From Sphingomonas sp. (GTDB lineage: Bacteria > Pseudomonadota > Alphaproteobacteria > Sphingomonadales > Sphingomonadaceae): 64,000 nucleotides of DNA. A program made the position numbers and the translations under genes. The notes beneath the pieces are model-generated. The model was not told the DNA's origin, did no database searches, and saw only the letters and a list, made by a program, of their open reading frames with translations. This document shows, piece after piece, positions 1 through 8,014 of this stretch (positions are counted from its first letter, which is position 1; each line of letters starts with the position of its first letter). Location: the NCBI GenBank assembly GCA_017418975.1, contig JAFOMG010000010.1, positions 43,056-107,055 of the forward strand, in the 5' to 3' direction.

Positions 1-46
1 TAATAGTGAACAATGCGGGCCGGCGACGCAACCTGCGGCTGGCAGG

Positions 47-125
47 TGTGCGCTGATAAACGATTAGATCCATTACCCTTTCTTAACGGATGAGTGCGAC
101 AAAATGTGCGACACTACACGATTAG
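47..125 (+). repeat. Putative Tn7-like transposon end: imperfect 21-bp direct repeats (TnsB-site candidates)
   Basis: Two 21-bp segments, 47-67 and 105-125, both begin TGTGCG and end ACGATTAG with a diverged 7-bp middle. A partial third copy (GTGCGACA) starts at 94. They sit directly upstream of tnsA, where Tn7-like elements carry arrays of TnsB binding sites. The assignment to TnsB is inference. The terminal 5'-TG base and the target-site duplication lie outside the window or cannot be fixed, and no matching opposite end was found downstream. Confidence 0.45.
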
Positions 126-137
126 AAAGGAGATCAG

Positions 138-950
138 ATGCGTGTCAAACCCTCCCTCCCGAAAGAGGGGATTCCGCCCATCCTCAAAGCCGAGAACCGC
201 TTTCTGCACCCGAAATTTGGATGGGTGAGCATCACATTTCATCCGCAAGGCCTACCCGTCCGCCACGTCGTCACCCACGGCGGGAAACGGGTAGTCGGCT
301 CCTTTCCCAGCATAAAGATGGGCAGAACGATGCCATGGGACTCCTTTGGCGAGCGCGCGCTCATTCACTGGTTTGAATTCGACAATTCCCGTGTTGGCTA
401 TCTGATGCAGCCTCATGTGCTGCAGTGGTCGGCCGCCGGTAAAACATACACCTACGTGCCAGATGCCATTTCCGAAGGAGCGCTCGATCTTACGGTGCAT
501 GAGGTCAAAAAGATCCACCCGCGCGTCCACGACGCCGAGTGTGAACTCGACAGGTATGCGATGGCCGCCTCGATCTACGCCTTTTGCGGATTGGGTTTCG
601 AGATCGTGACCGAAGGGCAGCTTACATCGAACGCCGCGAAGTTGCTCAATTATAAGGAGTTGGCGGGTGCCAGGTTTACGAAGTTCGGTCTCGCCGAAGA
701 ACTCGTCGTTCGGGAATATCTGACCGCCGTCGGTGAGGTGGTGATGCTCAGCAACCTTATCGCTCACCTCGCCGGTATGCTCGGGAAATCCGAGGCCGTC
801 GCAAGGTCTGTGATTTTCGCTATGGCGGTTCGGAGGATCCTCGCCTTCGACCTTGAGAAGCGCATCACTCCGGTCTCTTCGGTCCGCCTCATCGCTCCTC
901 GTGCGCCAAGCATGCGCCTTCTCAACTTCTGGGAGAATGCGAATGACTAA
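138..950 (+). CDS. tnsA: TnsA-like transposon endonuclease
   Basis: This 270-residue protein matches the TnsA endonuclease fold, which nicks the 5' ends of Tn7-like elements so that transposition is cut-and-paste. The restriction-endonuclease-like active site is visible: Glu72 in FGERA, Gln91, Asp109 in YTYVPD, and Glu122-Val-Lys124 in HEVKK. The C-terminal third is helical, as in TnsA proteins that contact TnsC. The start is preceded by AAAGGAGA at 126-133, a strong ribosome-binding site. The gene opens the tnsABC-tniQ operon and overlaps the tnsB start by 8 bases. Having TnsA separates this element from Tn5053/Tn402-type elements, which lack it. Confidence 0.88.
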   Translation: MRVKPSLPKEGIPPILKAENRFLHPKFGWVSITFHPQGLPVRHVVTHGGKRVVGSFPSIKMGRTMPWDSFGERALIHWFEFDNSRVGYLMQPHVLQWSAAGKTYTYVPDAISEGALDLTVHEVKKIHPRVHDAECELDRYAMAASIYAFCGLGFEIVTEGQLTSNAAKLLNYKELAGARFTKFGLAEELVVREYLTAVGEVVMLSNLIAHLAGMLGKSEAVARSVIFAMAVRRILAFDLEKRITPVSSVRLIAPRAPSMRLLNFWENAND

Positions 951-3132
951 GCTCGCCCTCATTCGAAACGCTCATGTCGAATTCGACGGTGTCGATCACG
1001 TCTTCCAGCAGGAACTCCCTGGTGACGCGTTGCTATTTATCGACGCCAAGTCCGGAGTACATTACCTCTACACCGACCCTGAAACGGGCGACCGGCGACT
1101 GCCCACTCGCTTGGACCTTGAGCTCCTTCTCGCAGAGGAGAAGTTCAAGCCTCTGTTTATGGCTCCAGCCAGAAATCAGGATGCGGAGGACGCTGAAGTC
1201 GACCTCGACATCGAAGGAATCCTGAAAATGGATGCCGGGGCTGCGCGGCGGCAATGGTGGGTACGGGCTTATGACCTCAATCCGACCCGCCTCTCCGACG
1301 AAGCGCTCCGCCGATTTATGGACGATCATCGGGGGGATTCCCGCGAAGCGGGCTTCGAGATCCTACCCCATCCTGCAACCTTACGTCGATGGATTCGTCG
1401 CCGCGGGTGTCTCGATAGCCGCCCTCTCGCAGCGATGGCCAATATGTCGGGACGGGTGCGCCGAAAGCGTTCCTTTGATCCCAGGACCGAGGCGAAAATC
1501 GCCGAAAGCCTCGACGCCTATTGGAATAGGCGCGAGGTGTTGGACTATGAGGTAAGGGATCTCGTCCAGGATTTCGTTGATCTCCATAACGGTACGGCAC
1601 CGGAATGGGATCAGCTCAAGAAGCCATCCGACGAGACCATCCGCCTGCGGATCAGGAAGTCGGAAACGCCTGAGCTCTATCGGAAGAAATTCGGCGATAA
1701 AGCGTTCCGCCAGAAATATCGCGTGCCGCGCGACCGTCGTCTCGTGGCGAGCAACATTCTGGAAGTGGCTATTGTCGACCACACCGTGGTTGATACGATG
1801 TTGGTAGTCAGCGCCAAAGATCGAACGCCACTTGGGCGACCGACGCTCGCGATTATGATCGACGTAGCATCCAGGTCGGTGTTGGCGTTCGTGGTCACGT
1901 TCTCGCACGCCTCTACGCACACTGTTTCGCAGTTGCTAAAGCGGGCAGTACGGCCCAAGCCGCATCTGCGGAAGCGGTTTCCCGACTTTCCGGACGGTGC
2001 GGGCATCTACGGTTTGCCCCAGGCTATCGTCTATGATCGTGCGCTGGAATCGATCGGCGTGAGCCATCGGGATGCTCTCGCCGATCTTGGTATCGAGGTT
2101 ATCTATGCGGGTGCCGCAGAGCCGCAGGCCAAAGGCATCGTCGAACGGTTCTTCCGGACGCTGAACCAGCTTCTTTTCCATCGCCTCCGCGGCAGTGTTT
2201 CGCTTTCCGCATCTCTGATGCGCGAGATGGGGTATGACCCGACCAAGGATGCAGTGATAACTCTCGAGGAGCTCAATGAGCTCATCGAAGAAGCGATCAA
2301 CGTCTATCATCACCAGGTCCACAGCGGAATTAACGCTCAGCCGATTCGGATCTGGACCGAACAGGCGGAGAGACATGGTGTCCGCACGCTCCCCGATCCC
2401 GCTATCCTCGATAAGATGGTGGGTGCCACCAAGCATCCGTGCAGGCTCGACCGGGCGGGAATCCGAGTATTTGGCCTGCAATATTGCTGCGAGGAGAACG
2501 TCCCCCTTCTGCTGGCCGATATGGCGGCAGAGGAAAGGACGGCGCGCGGCAAGCGCAAAGGGTCCGCCAACGCGATCGTGAAGATCAAGTACAACCCCGA
2601 CGATATCGGGTTGATCTACGTCTTCAACAGCAAGAACAGACGATATTACGCTCTGAAATGTACCGATTTTAGCTACGCGTCTGGCATCACGCTCTCACAG
2701 CACAAGGAGATCAAGAAGTACGCCACTGCTATCAACAATAGCTTCAATACGCCCGAGCGGCGGCGTGCTGCACGAATGGCGCTGCGCGAGAGTATCGAGG
2801 CTGCCTGCCCCGAGATCGGCCTGAAGGCCAAGCGCGCGCAGAAGAAGCTGCGGGACGGTTTCGCTGCCAACGACGATCAGCCCGAAATCCTGTTCGATGC
2901 GGCCGAGGAACCTGATGTCGAGGAAATCTCGCAGGAAGTCGCGGCCTATGGGCGTGGCGATCGTGGCATTCCCCAACACAGCCCTCAGCGCGGCAAAACC
3001 GCGCGTAAGCGCAACGCCGCCAAGCGGAAGCCCCGTGCTGCAAAGGTCAAGACCGCACCGGTAAGTGCCGGCCTCGTCACGATGACCGAAGAACTCCGTG
3101 CCGCCGAGGCGGCCGGCTGGCGCACGAACTGA
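943..3132 (+). CDS. tnsB: TnsB-like DDE transposase
   Basis: This 729-residue protein is the 3'-end-cleaving and joining transposase of a Tn7-like element (Mu/TnsB retroviral-integrase superfamily). Counting from the ATG at 943, the catalytic triad is Asp279 (VDHT), Asp365 (VYDRALE) and Glu401 (GIVERFF). The N-terminal ~250 residues should hold the end-binding helix-turn-helix domains, and a basic Lys/Arg-rich tail follows the beta-barrel region. I chose 943 because GGGAGA at 931-936 is well spaced and the overlap with tnsA (stop 948-950) suggests coupling. An in-frame ATG at 937 is the alternative. The reading frame stays open back to 853, but that stretch lies inside tnsA. Confidence 0.92.
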   Translation: MTKLALIRNAHVEFDGVDHVFQQELPGDALLFIDAKSGVHYLYTDPETGDRRLPTRLDLELLLAEEKFKPLFMAPARNQDAEDAEVDLDIEGILKMDAGAARRQWWVRAYDLNPTRLSDEALRRFMDDHRGDSREAGFEILPHPATLRRWIRRRGCLDSRPLAAMANMSGRVRRKRSFDPRTEAKIAESLDAYWNRREVLDYEVRDLVQDFVDLHNGTAPEWDQLKKPSDETIRLRIRKSETPELYRKKFGDKAFRQKYRVPRDRRLVASNILEVAIVDHTVVDTMLVVSAKDRTPLGRPTLAIMIDVASRSVLAFVVTFSHASTHTVSQLLKRAVRPKPHLRKRFPDFPDGAGIYGLPQAIVYDRALESIGVSHRDALADLGIEVIYAGAAEPQAKGIVERFFRTLNQLLFHRLRGSVSLSASLMREMGYDPTKDAVITLEELNELIEEAINVYHHQVHSGINAQPIRIWTEQAERHGVRTLPDPAILDKMVGATKHPCRLDRAGIRVFGLQYCCEENVPLLLADMAAEERTARGKRKGSANAIVKIKYNPDDIGLIYVFNSKNRRYYALKCTDFSYASGITLSQHKEIKKYATAINNSFNTPERRRAARMALRESIEAACPEIGLKAKRAQKKLRDGFAANDDQPEILFDAAEEPDVEEISQEVAAYGRGDRGIPQHSPQRGKTARKRNAAKRKPRAAKVKTAPVSAGLVTMTEELRAAEAAGWRTN

Positions 3133-3145
3133 GGAAGGGCACATC

Positions 3146-4048
3146 ATGGATAGCAGCAAGATCGCCGCCCGGATCGCTCAGTTCGAGTTGATCCATATTT
3201 CCAACCCGCGCGAGGACACCATCCACGGTGTCCTCGACGAAATGCGCATGGTCGGCCGACACACCGTCGGCCGGCCGCAGAAGGGCATCCAGTTCCTGGC
3301 ACCCAGCTTCTCCGGCAAATCGACCATCCTCAAATCCTACGCAGACAAGGCCAATGCCGAGGCGGCCGCCGGGGCCGTTCCCGTTTTCTATATGGAACTG
3401 GCCTCGGCGACGACGCCGAACCAGATGCTCGACCAGCTGCTCACGACGTTGGGGGATACCGCTCGCGTCAGCTCGGAGGCGCAGCGGTTCAAACGTGCGT
3501 GCGACATCAGCCGGGACCGGTGCATCGAGCTGTTCCTGTTCGACGAGGTGCAGCACCTCATATCGAACGATACCGCACGCGTTGCGTGGCGCGTGACAGA
3601 GGCGATGAAGCGCTTGCTGAACGAGGGCGTGGCACCGATCGCTTTTGGCGGCGACCTGAGCGCGACGTCGTTGTTCAGGTCGAATCCGCAGCTTCGCAAT
3701 CGCCTGCTGACGCCGGTCGAACTGCCCCCGCTCGACTACAGCAACACGGCCGATACGAGCTATGCCTCGATCTTCTTCGATCGTCTTGACCAGAAGATGG
3801 TCGATGACGGGCTGATGAGCGCCAAGGCAAGTCTGGGTTCGGGGCAGATTCCATCAGCCCTATGCGCGGCAAGCAGCGGGGTCCTCGGCACCCGATGCAA
3901 TATCGTCCGGGAAGCACTCCGGATCGCGCTGAAGCGCAATGCGAGGAAGATTTCTGCTCAGGATATTTCCGACGCGATCGACAACTGGGCGATCCCACAG
4001 GGGTTCGCGCCTTCCAATCCACTGCGTGGCTGGAGGGAGGCGGCATGA
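3146..4048 (+). CDS. tnsC: TnsC/TniB-like AAA+ ATPase
   Basis: This 300-residue AAA+ regulator links the TnsA/TnsB transposase to the target-selection protein by forming ATP-dependent filaments on target DNA. Walker A is at residues 52-60 (APSFSGKST), and Walker B at 129-134 (LFLFDE) supplies Asp133-Glu134. At 300 residues it is closer to TniB and short TnsC forms than to E. coli TnsC (about 555). The ATG at 3146 follows GAGGAAGGG at 3131-3139, 13 bases after the tnsB stop. The stop overlaps the tniQ start as ATGA (4045-4048), so the two are probably translationally coupled. Confidence 0.9.
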   Translation: MDSSKIAARIAQFELIHISNPREDTIHGVLDEMRMVGRHTVGRPQKGIQFLAPSFSGKSTILKSYADKANAEAAAGAVPVFYMELASATTPNQMLDQLLTTLGDTARVSSEAQRFKRACDISRDRCIELFLFDEVQHLISNDTARVAWRVTEAMKRLLNEGVAPIAFGGDLSATSLFRSNPQLRNRLLTPVELPPLDYSNTADTSYASIFFDRLDQKMVDDGLMSAKASLGSGQIPSALCAASSGVLGTRCNIVREALRIALKRNARKISAQDISDAIDNWAIPQGFAPSNPLRGWREAA

Positions 4049-6231
4049 TCCATCCTCTTCCGATGCGGTTCCGTACACCCTTCGCGGATGAGGCGCTCCC
4101 TGGTTATCTCAGCGAATGTGCCGAGCGCTATTCCGCGCACCCCGGCGCGCTGCTCGAGCTGGCCGGCTGCCCTACCTCCTTGCGGCGATCGGCGTCTCTG
4201 GCGCCAACCGATGCCGAGCGGTTGGCCCAGCTCTTGGGCCAGCAACCCGGTGGCCTCGCGGCCGCCGTCTATCTCAACGCCGCATCTGCCCGAGGCATAC
4301 CGCTGATCAGCTTCAATGGCGGGCTGTTGCGGCGCAGCCACTTGGTTGCAAGCAAGCGGCGGCTCTCACCGGCGGCGATGCGCGCGAGCAATCACATCCG
4401 TGCGCTTTCGCTGGTTGAGCCGATCGCCTTTTGCCCCGACAGCTGGACGATGCTCACGGACCGGTGCCTCAACCCGAAGTGCGGCAAGCCTCTATCGTGG
4501 CAAAAGCTCGATCACGTCTCGCGCTGCCCTGCCTGTAAGTGCGATCAACGCGACTTCGAGACAGTGTCGGTTCCGCAGGAATTCCAGCAGCGCCTCCGAG
4601 TTTGGAGCGATCTCATTCACCCGCTTCATGAACGGCGGGCTGCTTCCAAGAAGCAGCTTCCCGGTGCGCTTCAGGCATTGGATCCGGGCTCGGTTTTTGA
4701 TCTGGTGCTTGGGCTGGCGGGCGTATTGGGTGTATCCGCCGATCGTAGTGCGCATCCTCTGGAGGGTATCGCTCGCGCAACGGCAGTGGTGCTCGGATGG
4801 CCCCAGGCCATCCTCGCGATGCTGGATGCTGATACGCAGGCGAGCGATGCGCACCGTCAGTCGCTTTCCACGCACCTTCGTCGCTATGCCCAATCGGCGG
4901 CGACATTGCCGGACGTGCGTTCGTTGCTGATGTACGATCTGACGCGCGAGCGGGACTGTGCGTTGGGTGCGAAGGCGGAAATCGCGGCTGCGCGCAGGCA
5001 GCTCTGCGGCCTGGGCGTGAGGGCGGCGGCCGCACGCATTGGCATTGCTCCCGCTTATGTCACCAGGTTGCGGCGTGCGGGTGTTTTGCAGGGAGAGACG
5101 ATCTCGCGCGGTCGGTCCCGGATAGAGCTTGTTACCTATCAGTCGTGCGACGCCGTGCAGATGGAGCTCGAAGACCGGATGTCGGAGGCCGAGTTCGCCC
5201 AGGCCACCGGCTTTTCCGCACATGCAATCGAACAGTTGGTGGAGGCCGGGCTGGTCGAGCAACTCCGGACGCCGGCGATCGAGGTTCTATTCGACCGCCC
5301 GATGCTCAGGCGGTCGTCGGCGGAGCGCTTTATCGAGCGGCTGCGCGCCCACGTCTTTCCGCTGGGCCCTGACAATGCGCACTGGATTCCTCTCGCCAAG
5401 GCCTTCACCGCTGTCGGTGGTCGCCCAAAACCCTATGGCAGCTACTTCACTTGGCTCTTCGACAAGGGAGCAAACTTGAAAGTTCCTGTCGATGCCGATG
5501 GGGTTACTGACATGACGACATTACATGTGAGCCCCTTTGTGGGTGACTGTCTGGGGAATTATCCCAGCGAGTTCTCCGTCAACGATGAGGGAAGGCCGGT
5601 CTCGATCGCGACCACCGGCGAAATCCTGAACTGCGATTCCGCGGCTGTCCGGTATCTCACCGAGAGAGGGCATCTGGAGCGATGCGTTTCAGGAGACGAT
5701 GATGCGCTGACCACGCGAAGCGTCGTTCGTGCTGCGCGGCAGCTCATCAGCATGGCCGAGATCAACGCCCGGCTCGGGTTTCAGGAGCGTAGCGCGAATC
5801 TGTGGCTGCGCACGCATGGCATTCAGCTAATGATGTACGGGTTCGCCGACCGGCGCAGCGTTGAACAATGGCTGCGTGAGCAGATCCCGTACGGGATGCT
5901 CAGGCGCAATGTGCTCAGGCTGACAATGGACGATGTCCACCGCGGCGACGCTGATCTTACCGACCGCGAATGGGACCTGGTGCGGGCTTGGGTGCCTCGG
6001 CAGCGGCGGAGCCGTAAAGGTGTATGCGACCGGTCCGTGGTGAACGGCGCGATCTGGGTTTCGGCGACCGGGCAGCGATGGAGGGACATGCCGCGTCGTT
6101 ACGGCGATGCTGATGCCTGCTACAGCCGCTACCATCACTGGAAACGCCAAGGCACACTGGACACCATATTCAAGGTCCTGGCTCGAGAGCGCCGACGGCA
6201 AGCCGTTGCAGTAAGGGGAGCGCGCGGATGA
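4045..6231 (+). CDS. tniQ: TniQ/TnsD-like target selector with a C-terminal IS5 transposase N-domain (DUF4096)
   Basis: This 728-residue protein begins with a TniQ domain (MIHPLPMRF, then EALPGYLSE). A zinc ribbon uses Cys141, Cys146, Cys161 and Cys164 (CX4C...CX2C), as in TnsD/TniQ proteins that recognise target DNA and recruit TnsC. The middle part (about 300-620) has helix-turn-helix-like repeats. From residue ~638 (base 5956) the protein changes to a domain typical of IS5-family transposase N termini: LTDREWDLVRAWVP, then NGAIWVSATGQRWRDMP, then YSRYHHW. The IS5 catalytic domain is absent. The stop overlaps the next gene as ATGA (6228-6231), so the fusion belongs to the operon and not to a recent insertion. 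The DUF4096 part may add a DNA-binding module; this is inference. Confidence 0.85.
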   Translation: MIHPLPMRFRTPFADEALPGYLSECAERYSAHPGALLELAGCPTSLRRSASLAPTDAERLAQLLGQQPGGLAAAVYLNAASARGIPLISFNGGLLRRSHLVASKRRLSPAAMRASNHIRALSLVEPIAFCPDSWTMLTDRCLNPKCGKPLSWQKLDHVSRCPACKCDQRDFETVSVPQEFQQRLRVWSDLIHPLHERRAASKKQLPGALQALDPGSVFDLVLGLAGVLGVSADRSAHPLEGIARATAVVLGWPQAILAMLDADTQASDAHRQSLSTHLRRYAQSAATLPDVRSLLMYDLTRERDCALGAKAEIAAARRQLCGLGVRAAAARIGIAPAYVTRLRRAGVLQGETISRGRSRIELVTYQSCDAVQMELEDRMSEAEFAQATGFSAHAIEQLVEAGLVEQLRTPAIEVLFDRPMLRRSSAERFIERLRAHVFPLGPDNAHWIPLAKAFTAVGGRPKPYGSYFTWLFDKGANLKVPVDADGVTDMTTLHVSPFVGDCLGNYPSEFSVNDEGRPVSIATTGEILNCDSAAVRYLTERGHLERCVSGDDDALTTRSVVRAARQLISMAEINARLGFQERSANLWLRTHGIQLMMYGFADRRSVEQWLREQIPYGMLRRNVLRLTMDDVHRGDADLTDREWDLVRAWVPRQRRSRKGVCDRSVVNGAIWVSATGQRWRDMPRRYGDADACYSRYHHWKRQGTLDTIFKVLARERRRQAVAVRGARG

Positions 6232-6440
6232 CAGACGAAGCCGAACAGGCAGAGCGGCTCGCCACGATCGAGCGCCTTGCCACCGAATATTTCAAGGATC
6301 CTGCGAAGGCGCAGCGCTGGCTCACCCAACCGCATATGATGCTGGATCTCATAGCGCCGATTGAGGTCGCGAAGACAAACGACGGCTTAGAACGCGTCAT
6401 CAGCCTGCTCGGTCGAGCCGCCTCGGGTGTAGCGGTCTGA
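6228..6440 (+). CDS. Stand-alone Xre/MbcA/ParS toxin-binding domain (DUF2384) protein
   Basis: This 70-residue protein is almost entirely the DUF2384 domain found at the C terminus of Xre/MbcA/ParS antitoxins. It shows FKDPAKAQRWLTQPH, a P-x-E-V-A step, and a final LERVISLLGRAASGVAV. The DNA-binding half of such antitoxins is missing, and no RES-type toxin follows. It is coupled to tniQ by an ATGA overlap, so it is made together with the transposition proteins. It could be a transposon accessory protein that uses a DUF2384 surface for protein contacts, or the remnant of a captured antitoxin. Family recognition is fairly secure; the role is unknown. Confidence 0.75.
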   Translation: MTDEAEQAERLATIERLATEYFKDPAKAQRWLTQPHMMLDLIAPIEVAKTNDGLERVISLLGRAASGVAV

Positions 6441-6443
6441 GCG

Positions 6444-6602
6444 ATGCGTGCGTTTTTTGGCAGTATCGCGGTCGCCGCCAAGAAGGTGCGCGCCAAGGTC
6501 TGGACGCTGAAGGCGCACAGCGTGGACAATGTTGAGAATCTTGGACCTGCACTCGATGTCGAGCCGATGACGGTCACAACTTCCGAGTGGCGAAGGGGAT
6601 AG
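6444..6602 (+). CDS. Small basic ORF (52 aa), unknown function
   Basis: An ATG at 6444, three bases after the preceding stop, opens a 52-codon frame ending TAG at 6600-6602. The first half is basic and alanine/lysine-rich (AAKKVRAKVW); the second half is acidic. I recognise no family. Close spacing in the same direction suggests it is the last or second-last member of the transposon operon. There is no strong ribosome-binding site, so coupled translation would be needed. Confidence 0.35.
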   Translation: MRAFFGSIAVAAKKVRAKVWTLKAHSVDNVENLGPALDVEPMTVTTSEWRRG

Positions 6603-6619
6603 ATGCCCATATTCGCGTC

Positions 6620-6793
6620 ATGGCTATGACTAAGAAGACTCGCTCGGGTCGGCGCGCTTCCTACGACCCTGTCGTAGTCTATCGCGGGATCAAGATTCCT
6701 CCGATGACCGGCTGGCGTTCGCCGTTGGCGCAGGCGATTTGTGAAGACCTGTTACGCCATGCCAATCCGTTGCCTGAAGAAGTCCAAGCATAA
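6620..6793 (+). CDS. Small hypothetical protein (57 aa) at the end of the transposon operon
   Basis: The frame runs 57 codons from ATG 6620 (an in-frame ATG at 6587 would give 68). It starts with a basic patch (TKKTRSGRRASYD) followed by a mixed region ending in PLPEEVQA. No family is recognised. It lies in the same orientation 17 bases beyond the previous small ORF. It may be a small DNA-binding accessory protein, but nothing in the sequence proves expression. Confidence 0.35.
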   Translation: MAMTKKTRSGRRASYDPVVVYRGIKIPPMTGWRSPLAQAICEDLLRHANPLPEEVQA

Positions 6794-7071
6794 CGATTGA
6801 TCAGAGTGGCGGTCACTGCCTGATTTGCACGGGACAGTGCCGCGAAACTCGGTTGCACGCGCTCTTGCACCAGCGACGTCGACCGCGGCCGCCCGGCTAC
6901 CGGAAGTCAGGTGCGCAGTGATTGCTGCATAATTCGCCTGCCCGATCGCAGAGATGATCCTGGCCGATGGCTCCGGCTTGCGGATGGTCATCGGTTAACT
7001 CGCAAAATTCGGAATCGGCGAAATGCGGGGCAATTTTAGCCGACTGCGATGACCGACCCCATGAGACCGAC

Positions 7072-7524
7072 TCATGCGAATGTCCCGTTCTGAATTCTGA
7101 CCAGCATCCGGGAAACCAGGGCCTACCCTTCCATGGTGCCGAGAAAATCAATCGCCTTCTCGCCGCCAAGCGCAGGAAGCGGTTCTTGAAGCCATTCCGA
7201 TAGCCAGGTTGCCGCGTTGAAATCGGTCGGGTCGCCCGTCTCCTGGACCATGGCCTCCACCTGCCCAACCAGGCGCGCAAGTCCAAGGGCGCGCTCGCCT
7301 TCGGCCACGGGCAATCTGGCCTTGTCGGCGGTCTTTTGGGCGGTCGAGAAGCCCTTCAGGTTGAGCGCTTTCCTCAGCACCTTCTGGGTGAAGCCAAAGT
7401 CAGCGGCCATTCGTTCGGTGATTTCGGCGGGTACTCCATTCTTGGCGAGGCGAATGCGGTACATTGGCGAGCTCTCATAGAGATCCGCATATGACGGCAC
7501 CGGCTCAGATGCGGACTCGTTCAT
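7072..7524 (-). pseudogene. Xre/MbcA/ParS-type antitoxin interrupted by an in-frame amber codon
   Basis: The minus-strand frame starts at 7524 and encodes an Xre/MbcA/ParS antitoxin: an N-terminal HTH region, the SERALGLARL-like segment seen here as GERALGLARL, then NAATWL and PALGGEKAIDFLGTMEG. A TAG at 7125-7123 stops the frame. Reading through it in the same frame gives 16 more residues ending SRMLVRIQNGTFA and then TGA at 7074-7072. That matches the conserved end of this family, so a single base change has cut off the final helix. No RES toxin is found beside it. The truncated 133-residue form may still be made. Confidence 0.8.
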
Positions 7525-7628
7525 TTCGGATGTGGACTAAACGAGATGCGTCGATATAGTTTCTGAAAGCCATGGTTTTGCCCTGCACCGGGTAACTATG
7601 GCGCAAGATCGTTTCAAAGGGGGGGGCG

Positions 7629-7868
7629 ATGCGTCAGGTCAGGCATGTTTTGACAATGTCCGCAGCAATTCTGCTGGGAGTTGCAGCGCTGGCCGCCACT
7701 GCCGCCCCACCCTCTACGGCAAACGAAACGACGAACTACACCTATGACGCTCTGGGTCGGCTGGTGAAGGTCGGGCAGGAGGGTGGCGTAAATAATAACG
7801 TCGTCTCGAACTATGCCTACGACAAGGCCGGAAATCGAACCAACGTCAACGTGACCGGCGCACCATAA
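7629..7868 (+). CDS. Short secreted YD-repeat (RHS-like) protein
   Basis: The 79-residue protein has a signal peptide (residues 1 to about 26: basic start, hydrophobic core, Ala-rich cleavage region) followed by only two YD/RHS repeat units (YTYDALGRLVKV and YAYDKAGNRTNV). A full RHS shell needs dozens of repeats, so this is either a minimal accessory protein or a remnant of an older RHS copy. It sits directly upstream of, and in the same direction as, the two large RHS genes. A run of seven G residues lies just upstream of the start. Confidence 0.6.
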   Translation: MRQVRHVLTMSAAILLGVAALAATAAPPSTANETTNYTYDALGRLVKVGQEGGVNNNVVSNYAYDKAGNRTNVNVTGAP

Positions 7869-8014
7869 GAATTGAGGCAACCCTAGAGGTGCGGACGCCC
7901 TTGGTGGGGCATTTCCACCATGGATGCCTCATAGCGCCCTATCCTGACGACCAGTTCAATACGAGCAAATCTCGCGCATTCCGCGACGCAATATCAAGAT
8001 TGGTGGGAAGAACG

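Noticed and set aside
4045-6231. TniQ-DUF4096 fusion as an IS5 insertion into tniQ
   Set aside because: An insertion would bring IS ends and a catalytic domain; here only the N-domain is present and the next gene overlaps by ATGA, so I treat it as a true fusion.
6752-6991. Minus-strand frame next to the broken antitoxin as a RES-type toxin
   Set aside because: The 79-codon frame has none of the RES-domain residues and is too short; no toxin could be supported.
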